Positions 55,435-64,000 of a DNA stretch of 64,000 bases are shown here, in pieces; within the stretch, counting starts at the first letter, position 1; every line of letters begins with the position of its first letter. The notes below the pieces were generated by a model, which was not told where the DNA came from, ran no database searches, and saw only the letters and a program-made list of their open reading frames with translations. Made by a program: the position numbers and the translations under genes. The stretch is taken from the NCBI GenBank assembly GCA_012656075.1, contig JAAKBF010000244.1, positions 1 to 64,000 on the forward strand. The letters are read 5' to 3'. This DNA comes from Phytophthora hibernalis (Eukaryota; Oomycota; Peronosporomycetes; Peronosporales; Peronosporaceae).

Positions 55435-58400
55435 TTAGATCTCGTCGAAAATTTGCTCGAAAATGTGAAGACCGACACGATTAGCCGGAGGATGAGCACT
55501 CTCGTCACAAGCAGGAGGCTCTGGCTCGTTGGAATCAGTGTGCTCCTGCAAAGCCCTCTCGACGTCGCCCACGGAAACGTCTCCAGGGGCAAAATACTGG
55601 GAACTCGGGATTGCGCGGACGAAAACACGTGTTGTATGGGTGCAACTCTGGACGAGTCGCCCACCACACTCGCCAGGGCTCTTGAACGTCCAGGTCCTTG
55701 AGCTCAGCGAGCCAATCCGAACGAGACGGGAACATGGGCTGGTTAATCAACGAATACGTGGGTACCGTAGGCTCAAAATAGAGTTCGGAGTCGAGACTCG
55801 GCGAAGGACCTTGAGCTGAGCGAGAACTGGCCGCAACCCGGAGCGCCTCCTCGTAAGACTTCATGACGATCCGCAACAGGTCGCCTCGGCGTTTACGCTC
55901 AAGGGTATACACTGCCCACAACTCGTGGATGGCGGCGAACTCCGACACTGGCGAGCTTGGGCTCAGGTCTGGATGTAAACCCAACAAAACACTTGAATCC
56001 ACGATCCAGTGGTTCCTCTCCCAGAGAGCCACGAAAATCTTGGTACGAGAATCGTGAGGTTGCGACTCGTCGAATTCCGACTATCGCCCAAGAAACGAGC
56101 CCAAGCGTCGCAAACGATCATCAAAGGAGTCATCGATTTCGCTGACTTCTTCTTGGAATGCAGACGTTGGCGGGATGCGTCAATCTCGCTCGCCGAGACA
56201 AAAATGGGAGTCTCCGGGAACTTGGCGAGGACTTGTTGGCATGGATGAGACGGATTAAACACATCCATTCACTTCCGAAGCCCATCGAGTAGTTGGCGTC
56301 GGCGCCACACTAGACTTGCCTCCTATAACCAGCATCTTGACCGAGGAACGACAAGCCAAGTTTCGCCCAGCAACGAGCGGACCCATAATGGAAGAACTCC
56401 ACGCTACGAGTCTGACGCATCGAAGGAGTCTCCCGAGCCTTGCGCGCAACCGCCTGTGCCGCACGAGCACTCAGCGTCGCAATTGGAAGCTTCAACGGTG
56501 CAGGCAATTCCACCATACCAGGGGCGTCGGAGGCTGACTTGGCGAAGGAACGCTTGGAGTCTTCTTGGACGATTTCGATGAGTTGGAACCTGTAGAACGC
56601 TTGGACGCAACCGGCGCCTTGCCCTTCGCAGGCGACTTGGCGACAGGAGCCGCTGCCCGTGCCGTCTTGGGTCCTGAAGCCTTAGGTTTGGCTGCCTGAG
56701 AGACCGGGGCAACCTTGCTCAACGACTTGGGACCAGAATCATTAACGATCGATGAGCTCTTGGCTTTCTTGGCAGTCTGACGAGAAGACTTGGGAGCTGC
56801 TCGCTTCTTCGACGAGCCCTTCGATCGAGGAGCCGGTGCACTCCCTCGCTTGACAGAATGTGGAGCTTTCGACGAGCATCGGCATAGCTCTGTAGCTTGC
56901 CGCGTGGAGGCGTCCGGTCCGTGAGGACCACGGTGCTAGCTGACAATGAACAGCTATCCTCAGCTTCGATGTCCATAGGAAAATCTCGATGAGACACCCC
57001 GTTCGATGGCCTCACAGGAGAACCAACCGGTGACGGCTGAGAAGCAGACAGCGAATCCCTGGTCTGACTCGGCGGGATTCTAAGCTCGATATCACCAGAT
57101 AGAACGGACCCCACCACCTTCGGCGAAGCTGGACTAGGCGAACCATCCAAAGCATCTTCGTCAAGAACGTCTAACTCGGCGAGGACAGCCTGAGTAATGC
57201 AAGCAGAATTCTTTGCTGCTGGTGACGTCGAGGGGAACCGAGAGGAGGAGACACCGTAGGGCTAGTCGAAGCCGGAACGGAGACTACGGAACTCAGTGAA
57301 GGAGTCGCCACGGAAGTAGACGAACTCGACGAGACCACTGCTGGAGCCGACTCTATCGACGAGTCAGTGGAGGCCACAGATCCAGATGCTGGACTTGGCG
57401 AAGAACTTTACGACGGAGTGAGCTCGTGGCCAGAGATAGACTCACCGAAACGGCTGACGAACTCGCCAAGTTCGGATCAACGGAGCTCGACGAGTCGCCC
57501 CATCTTGGGGCGACTCGTCGACTTCGACCGGATTGTCGTTGTGAGGAGGACTCAGCGAGTGTCGCTTGGGATAATAACCGCTCGAATTGGCGCGGCTAAG
57601 CCCACCCCGGCGACGCCGCCCTGGAATAGGCAGCGAACGCGCATGCCCATCGACCACATCCGACCGGAGCAAAGCCGTCGATGCGTCGAAACCCTCCTCG
57701 CCAGGTACGGGACGCTCAAACTCGCCGCGAGAAACACTCTTAGACCGGCTCCGCCGGGGACCGGCTGCCGTCGGATTCGCTGGGTTAGAATACCGACGGA
57801 GGCGTGCAGCCGGAGTCAATGTCTTCAGTGGCGCGCTCTTTAGCTGAGAGACCGAACGGTGTCTCCGGTGGCACGACTCCGACTTGGACCGCTTGCGGTG
57901 TGAAGAACTGGACGAAGACACAGGTGAGACTGTGGAGAAAGTCGGAGAATCCACCAACGCTGCGCTCGCCGGGGTCACGTTAGTCGAGCTCGCCGACGTT
58001 GAAATCGCCGAGCCCGAAGATACTCCGCTCGACGTGTTCGCTGGGCGGAGAGAGAGTAACTTCGCAGGGCCGACGCGAAGAACGAAGATCCAACGATTCG
58101 GGGAAGCGCTCAGCGAGTAGCCGACAAAGACGAGCGTTAATTTGGAGGTCCCTAGGATCCAGTCCCGGGACATCAACGCCACCCATAGCAGCGACAGCCA
58201 AGTGCGGATCGTATACGTGGCAGCGACCGCGGAGAGCGATAACACGTTTCTGGCGCAGGACGGTACCCTGCAGCGACTCGATCGTTCGACGAGCTTCTCG
58301 GAGGGCATGATCACCACTGGAGCAAAGCAAGACCGTGGCCTCCTGGAGCTAGCGATAATAAGTGGAAGCCACTCCGTGAAGAGTGGTGAACTCCGCCTTG

Positions 58401-59580
58401 ATCTCAATAATCTTCTGACCCAGGCTTGGACAAGTCCGATCGCGATTCTCGAGCTCAGCATGAAGCTTCCGAATGATCGCCTCGGCAGCTCGGGTCCGGT
58501 CGCATTGCTGGGCAATAATGGTCCGGGACTCTGCCGTGAGCTGGACGATCATCTTGTTGAACGACTCAGTTATCTCGGTCGAACGTAAGGAACTCGAGCG
58601 ATAAATTTCCAGCTCTTTCGTGACGGTACCCAGCTGGTGGCGTAAGGAGGCTGACTCAGCGATCGCTGACTCCATTCTTTTGTACCGAGCAGAGGCCACT
58701 CGCTCAGATTTGGCGAGCTTGGTCCGAAGCTCGGCGATTTCGGCAGACACATCCGGGAAAAGGCACAACATCACGTTGCTACGCAGCCAAGATGGAAGCT
58801 GGCGATTTTGCCCCAAGAATGGCCTGGCGAGTTGAAGCATCGGCGGATGGAGGAGAACTGGTCAGCGAAAACGAGACCAGCTGAGCGAGAGAAGCATCAC
58901 GCTGTCTCTGCTCTTCTCCCTGATGAGCGAGAGCTCGACGGAACCCAGCGAGGCCATCGGAATCGCCTGCCGCGAGATTCGCCGAGTCACCCTCTGACTC
59001 AGTTAGCGTAGCTGATCTACCGGCGATTTCCACTGATGAGCCCGGCGACTCCGACCGAGCCGAAGTATCAGCCTGTTGAAGACCGTGTGCGCCCTCAGCA
59101 GCGGGCGTACGGGCTTGGCTAGACCCAGCGACGGAAGAATCCGGCGGGCCCAGCGAGTTCGTCAAGTCGACCAGATCCTGAGACTCCATCGATGAGTCGC
59201 TAAGCGGGTCCGAGCAAAGAAACTTGGGTGTGGAGGTCCAACGACGCACGAACAGCGCCCCTGCAACAGCGCTCGAGGGATTGAGGAGCAGATATGTTCG
59301 CGGAGAAGAACCAACTCGACGAAACGGCGGTGGCTGTAAGTCCGCAACGGGAAGCTGCTAAGCGCACACACGTGGCGGGTTAGATGACCATCGGTGAGGC
59401 CTAGAAGCATGCCAAGCGCGGGAGGCGTACCTGGCCAACGAGATGAGCAATGGCATCCTCGACGGGCTTCCTGAAGGTGACAGCACTTGACTCGACGAGA
59501 TTTCCAACTGAAGGAAAGTTGGAGAGCGGAGTGATGGCCGAGACACTCACCAGCCTGGATCGTATCACGCCCGGGGCAGT
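55435..59580 (-). pseudogene. Antisense gene between pol and 3' LTR, E2 (spliced, disrupted)
   Basis: Reads leftwards from the LTR. A first exon open from the LTR edge (ITPLSNFPSVGNLVESS ... IAHLVGQ) joins across an intron at 59430-59358 (GTACGC, CATCTAACCC, TTAG) to QLPVADLQPPPFRRVG. It then runs in the same frame through MESQDLVDLTNSLGPPDSS to 58,800. Next come a coiled coil (58,760-58,360, AEIAELRTKLAKSERV), an Arg/Ser/Pro-rich region (57,850-57,450), Ser/Lys-rich blocks (57,150-56,490, AKSPAKGKAPVASK), and the C-terminal domain: FVALWERNHWIVDSS, IHELWAVYTLERKRR, FPSRSDWLAEL, HPYNTCFRPRN and YFAPGDVSVGDVERAL, stopping at 55435. Frameshifts interrupt it. First Met uncertain. No known domain. 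Confidence 0.6.
59566..59580 (+). promoter_or_regulatory. Polypurine tract, E2
   Basis: CACGCCCGGGGCAGT ends at the LTR. The GGGGCAGT end is shared with the tracts at 5497 and 12107. Confidence 0.55.
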
Positions 59581-59875
59581 TGTGGTGTAGGAAATCCCGT
59601 TTTTGGTGACCCTACACTAGGGATGCCTAAGTTGGACTCAGCGAAGGACGGACTCAGCGATAATCGACTCGGTGATAATCGACTCGGCGAAAGTTGGACT
59701 CGGCGAAAGTCGACTTAGCGAGAATATGCCTCGAGGGCCATATACCAACTGGAGGGATGAATCAGGATCTGGGCGAAGAGTCGCCGAGAGGTAGGAAAAC
59801 GGCTCGACACCAAGAGACGGAGCTGAGCGAAGAGTCGCAGGGAGATCTGTAACGACTCCATTTCATTAGATATTT
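59581..59875 (+). repeat. LTR, family B, copy 2, 5' part
   Basis: Starts TGTGGTGTAGGAAATCC and matches the copy at 26330-27298 as far as CATTAGATATTTG. It is then replaced by family-C LTR sequence. It contains several imperfect GACTCGGCGAAAGT repeats. Confidence 0.8.
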
Positions 59876-60185
59876 GAAACGGGCCTCCGTATCACTCTGT
59901 CATATCTACATTTAGAGGTTCTGTCCTCCCATTGGTCAAAAGGTGGGACAGTGACCTGGAACTATCTGATTGGTCAGAAGTGCAATTACATATCTTAGTT
60001 TTAGCCTATTAGAGAGGGACCCCCAGTTGGGTGGCCCACAATGGCCCTGGCCTTCCGCCAGGGTCTACTCCTAATAAGAGAGTCATTTTAACCTTAAATC
60101 CCGCACGTCCTTCTCGGACGTTCGTCTTAACCAAGCTTCCTCAAAGCACCCTAAAGCGCAAGCTATATAGCGTGGCTCTAGCTCC
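59876..60185 (+). repeat. LTR region, family C
   Basis: AACGGGCCTCCGTATCA ... CCATTGGTCAAAAGG ... CTACTCCTAATAAGAGAG, matched in reverse at 27299-27600. The 3' boundary is estimated from a TTACA near 60,190, just before CCTGGTAGTCC and the gag start. The exact ends are not proven. Confidence 0.5.
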
Positions 60186-60216
60186 GTTACACCTGGTAGT
60201 CCTTCCAACGACCAAG

Positions 60217-61230
60217 ATGAACGACCAACCGTTGATTGTTCAAGCGGCGACTGAAGGTAGCGTTCGAGCGGATCACGAGCGCACACAGTTCCCGCATCTC
60301 ACTAGCTTCGAGTGGGATGCGCTGCACCGCCTCGCGGCGGCATCAAGCGAAGCAGTGGTGTCCACACTACTGATGCAAGGTACACCGGACCAACACCGCG
60401 AGGCAGCCCAAGGATTCCTGGCACGTGAACTCGCCGACGCACATCGGCGAGTGTCGACTCCCACGTCAACCAGGAAGGAGGACGTCGTCAGGCTCGACGT
60501 CTCGAAGTACAGTGGCGAGGGCTCCAAGCGTCTAGCACTGAATCGCTGGTTCTGCGAAGTGGACCTCGCAGGCGAGGTCCGCCAACTACGGTCCGAGTTC
60601 GCTCGGAGTTACTTCCTCCTGTCTAACCTTGCTGGCAAGGCGAAGGAATGGGCCCTCGGCAAGCAGATGGCTGATCCGTCCTGCTTCAGGACGATGGACG
60701 CACTCAAGGATGATTTGCGCCGCGCGTTCGAGCCTGTTCAAGACGAGACCCAGCAACGCGCGGCCTTTCTGCAATTGAAGCAAGGAAAGCTCGCCATGCG
60801 CGATTACGTCCAGTTGCCCGTCACCTTGCATCATGCATTGTGAAGAATCCCATGGACTCGGTGACCCAAGTCCACGTCTTTGTCTCCGGAATGAATGCTG
60901 TTGATCAGCGCTTCTACCTGACGCGGAAACCTCCCGCGTCACTGGAGGACGCGTTCGACATTGCCCTCCGCGAAGACTACAATGTCTTAGCGTCGCAGAC
61001 CCTCTTCCCGGCCAGCTCGAGCACGGAACCCGAGCTAATGGAAATTGACACTATCCAAGAGGACCGCCCGCGTGGTGCATATGGCAGCCGCGACCGTCGC
61101 GGTCAAAGCAGTCAACAGCGTCCGTTGATCTCCTTCCAATGCCAGAAGCCTGGCCATCGTGCGTCTGTTTGTCGCTCTCCAACGCCGGTATCGGCGTCAA
61201 TGGAGATGGACGCTGCCAACCCCGGGCAGT
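60217..61230 (+). pseudogene. gag of family-C gypsy element
   Basis: Start MNDQPLIVQAATEGSVRADH at 60217. A capsid-like domain follows (LDVSKYSGEGSKRLALNRWF, NLAGKAKEWALGKQM, ALKDDLRRAFEPVQDETQQR). A frameshift near 60,835 leads to the second half (VHVFVSGMNAVDQRFYLTRK). The nucleic-acid-binding knuckle reads SFQCQKPGHRASVC, where the first Cys of CCHC is Ser. Gag packages the element RNA. The broken frame and altered knuckle suggest loss of function. Confidence 0.75.
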
Positions 61231-62200
61231 AAAAACGGGGACGACCAGCAGGCGCGGGGCGCCCTACCGGTCACGGAAAGGCCGACAGCTCTCTAGGGGC
61301 AGAGCGCCTCCCAGCCCCGCTGTGCTTCATGCGCAGCTACATGCCACTACCTCCAACAGCGACAAGCGACTAATCGTGTTGAGTCTGCACGTCGCGGGCG
61401 CGCGGCGTCCGCTCCGCGCGCTGATGGATTCGGGCGCGACAAATAACTTCGTTCGCGCCGACAGCCTGTCTGCACTGCCCGCCAGCGTGCGTGTTCGCAA
61501 TGGTCCAGGCGAGATGGAGATCAAGTATGCTGATGGCGCGCCGCGCAGGGTCGCGCACGCTCGCTTCGGTTCGCCTACGAGTTCGACGGCTTCTGCAGTT
61601 CCGACGAATTTCTGGTGATCGAGCTGAACGGCTCGCTCGACTGCGTCTTCGGCATGCCGTGGCTTGCTCGCCACCGACCCAACGTTGACTGGCTCAACCG
61701 CACGGTGCGACCGCGCGACATTGATGTGACAGCGGTGCTCGCGCATCTTAGAACGGCGAGCACGCTGTGGCCCCACGTTGCCGTCATGGACCCAGACTCC
61801 ATGACTCGTACCCTCCCTGAAGTGAGCGATGGCCCTTCTTGCGAGGTGTGCACAAGCGTGACAAGCCCAGTCTCCGGTCGCCCGGAGATCGTTGGAGCCG
61901 CAGGCGCTATGGAATGGCGTCTTGCGCGGATCGAACTCAAACTCAGCAACGCGTTCTCGGCCCTCGAGAACATGTTCTCCCAGCAGCCACAGGTGCGCAG
62001 GAGCCGCGTCGCTGGACGCGTTGACGAAGATGATGATTTTGCTCCGCGTCGGCAGTGGCCGATGCCGTTGAGCAACGACGAGGCGCGCCACCACGAGAAT
62101 GAGGCGCGCCGACAGGGTCGACGCTGCGCCACAGTGAAAACGAAGCGCGCCAACAGAGGTCGATACAACGCGAGGCGCGCCGACCGGAGCTGACGCCGCG
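61231..62200 (+). pseudogene. Aspartic protease and linker, family C
   Basis: 61319-61520 reads LHVAGARRPLRALMDSGATN, with the retropepsin Asp in DSGA, then NFVRADSLSALPASVRVR. A frameshift near 61,590 leads to LDCVFGMPWLARHRPNVDW in the frame at 61615, the C-terminal half of the protease. A long Arg-rich linker follows. The protease would cut Gag-Pol. Confidence 0.75.
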
Positions 62201-62437
62201 CCACGGTGAAGATTATTCGCACCGACCAGAGCCGGTGCTGCGAAGTGTGGGAGATGAGGAGCGCCGGCAGTGGCCGCAGCAGCCCTCAGCATCGGATCCC
62301 GATGCATCGTTGTCTGACGTGAGCATAGTTAGCAACGCCCCTTCACACTCCAGGGGAGCTCGTTCCGTCGCAAAAAGCAGAAGAAGCGCCGCGGCCGTCT
62401 TCGCCGGCGTTCAGGCTCGGACTCTGGGTCCGAGTCG

Positions 62438-64000
62438 GTGTCAAGCACGGGGCCATCGCTGACATGGAAGTTATCCACGCCATCGAGCATAACGGAGAAG
62501 AGTCGTACGCGCGCGACGTGCGTGTACATAATCCGCGGCCCACAGCGTCTGCGCTCACGGAGCTTCCAGTTGAATCCTGGAAGGGCTTCCTACGCGACCT
62601 TCGTCGCGGCGAGGTGGAACAAGTTTGCTTGCTCACGACAGCGGACGACGGCTTCGTTCAACGCCATTGCGCCTGACTCGGCTTCGGCGCTCGGCAAACA
62701 CGTGCGTCCCGAAGGCGCTAAATACAAGTCAGCGCGTGAGGAGCGCTTTGCACCCCAATCCTGGGATGCGCTGAAGGCGAGTGGTAATCCTGTCTACGAT
62801 CTCGTCCGCAAGTATGCGGACGTTTTTCCTGAGATGATCCCGGCGACCCTTCCCAAGGACCACGGCGTGCGGCATGAGATCGACCTCTCACCAGGAGCCA
62901 AGTATTGCGTGACACGGCAGTGACCATTGCCGCGCGATCAGGTGCAAGCGATCGATGATTTCTTCGAAGGCCGTCGAAAAGCAGATCACGTGCGGGAAAG
63001 CATCTCCCCGCACTCAAGTCCGACCTTCTGCGTAAAGAAGGCCACCGGTGGATGGCGCATCGTTCACGCATTCAACAAGCTGAACGATGCGACCATTCCG
63101 GCTCAGACTCCGATTCCCCGTAAGGACATCATTCTGGACTCGATGTCCGGCAGTACAACCTACAGCGCCATCGATCTGACCGATGGCTTCTATCAGATCC
63201 TGATGCGCGCCAGCGATATTCCGCTGACGGCAGTAAGCACCCCGAGCGGCATGCTCTGGGAGTGGCTCGTGATGCCCCAGGGCTTGAAGAATGCGCCAGC
63301 GACATTCAATCGCATGGTCGCACATGTACTGAGACCCCTGCGCGACTTCGCGCCCAGCTACTTTGATGACTTCTTCGTGCACAGTAAGAAGGAACGCGGC
63401 CAACGCGCGCTTGATGTTCATCTCGAGCACCTCGAGAGAGTCTTCGCGGCGATGCGCGAGAAGAAGCTGTACGCGAATTTGAAGAAATGCATCTTCTGCG
63501 CGCCGGAGATTCCGGTACATCAGCAGTAAGGGCGTTCGTGCGGATCCCGAGAAGATCACGTCGATATGTTCCTGGACAGTGCCCAGGAACGCGAAGGAGC
63601 TACGGCAATGGCTTGGTCTGGCTAACTACTTGCACAAGTATACGAAGGACTATGCTCGTATTATCCGACCTCTGTCGCAGTTACTCAAGAAAGACATGCA
63701 ATGGACCTGGTCCCCGAGCATCAGGGGTCCTTCGAGGCTGTAAAGAACAGTCTCGCGTCAGCCCCAGTGCTGGCGCTGGCAGACTACTCGAAGGCCTTCC
63801 ACGTCGTCTGCGATGCCAGCGACTTCGCAATCGGCTGCGCGCTAATGAAGTTTGACGACGAAGGGCAGGAACGTGTCGTGAGTTATCAGTCACGACAATT
63901 GAAACCCGCGGAACGCAATTACCCGGTCCACGACAAGGAGCTCCTGGCCATGCGTTACGTGCTCATCAAGTTCCGCGTTTATCTACTGGGCGAACAGACG
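62438..64000 (+). pseudogene. Reverse transcriptase and RNase H, family C (partial)
   Basis: 62,690-62,923 holds the lead-in (VRKYADVFPEMIPATLPKDH, HEIDLSPGAKYCVTRQ). A TGA at 62,921 stands where the family has Trp (RQ-W-PLPRDQ). RT continues at 62927: SSPTFCVKKATGGWRIVHAF, YSAIDLTDGFYQILM (first Asp), MPQGLKNAPATFNRMV and YFDDFFVHSK (DD pair). After a frameshift near 63,525 the RNase H begins near 63,790: FHVVCDASDFAIGCALM (first Asp) and NYPVHDKELLAMRYVLIKFR (Glu). The window ends inside it. Confidence 0.85.

Larger units (their letters stand above)
52459..59875 (+). mobile_element. Ty3/gypsy copy E2 (family B internal region), 5' deleted
   Basis: Starts abruptly at the end of a family-A LTR, inside the connector before the archaeal-type RNase H. 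It continues through integrase and chromodomain (stop at 55237) and a 4.3-kb 3' region carrying an antisense gene. It ends with a polypurine tract and a family-B LTR. Mismatched LTR families at the two ends show that it is a recombinant. gag, protease and RT are missing. Confidence 0.75.
59876..64000 (+). mobile_element. Ty3/gypsy element, family C, cut by the window end
   Basis: LTR, gag, protease, RT and RNase H follow in the standard order. It is inserted in or beside a family-B LTR. The integrase and 3' LTR lie beyond the window. Several frameshifts and a nonsense codon suggest an old or error-containing copy. Confidence 0.75.

Overview
The window is eukaryotic, and I read it as an oomycete, most likely Phytophthora or a close relative (Peronosporales). 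The basis is short GTRNGY...AG introns, compact intron-poor core genes, a TCATTC initiator-like site, and Ty3/gypsy LTR retrotransposons with an extra archaeal-type RNase H domain. The species cannot be named from sequence alone. About three quarters of the window is transposon debris surrounding two small islands of ordinary genes.

Layout. 1-12,983: reverse-oriented gag and gag-protease remnants, then a run of family-A LTRs (689, 4134, 5498 and 12108) ending with copy E1 (5498-12983). 12,984-17,631: retroelement RNase H relic, a TA-flanked MITE, a decayed coiled-coil ORF and a BED-finger relic. 17,632-27,600: a reverse-oriented stack made of element D pol, a family-A element whose RT has been deleted, a family-B LTR with gag, and a family-C LTR fragment with hairpins. 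28,178-30,310: a PIF/Harbinger transposase facing a Myb/SANT-like ORF, then duplicated gene scraps. 30,627-38,445: first gene island (RRM/RS-domain RNA-binding protein, class I histone deacetylase, NAP1 histone chaperone). 38,614-45,130: MITE, palindrome, unknown ORF, Tc1-type transposase and a TATACAC minisatellite. 45,811-49,405: second island (CaMKK-like protein kinase, multi-pass transporter). 49,534-64,000: MULE-like scraps, an LTR split by two TIR elements, copy E2 (family-B pol plus 3' region), and a third gypsy element (family C) that runs off the end.

The most interesting structure is in the 3' parts of E1 and E2. Between the chromodomain end of pol and the 3' LTR, each copy carries a long gene on the opposite strand. 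The two copies share order (LTR-proximal start, coiled coil, Ser/Pro/basic region, conserved C-terminal motifs) and an antisense GT...AG intron close to the LTR. This resembles the antisense ORFs of plant Tat-lineage elements such as Grande. The same elements also carry the archaeal-type RNase H already regarded as a plant/oomycete convergence.

The core genes are each interrupted by one or more apparent single-base indels, mostly in homopolymers. Repairing these in thought restores continuous, well-conserved proteins. I take this as a likely assembly artefact rather than gene death, and it means some breaks in the transposons may be artefacts too. The HDAC and NAP1 genes are divergent over about 310 bp and are both chromatin factors, so shared expression is plausible.
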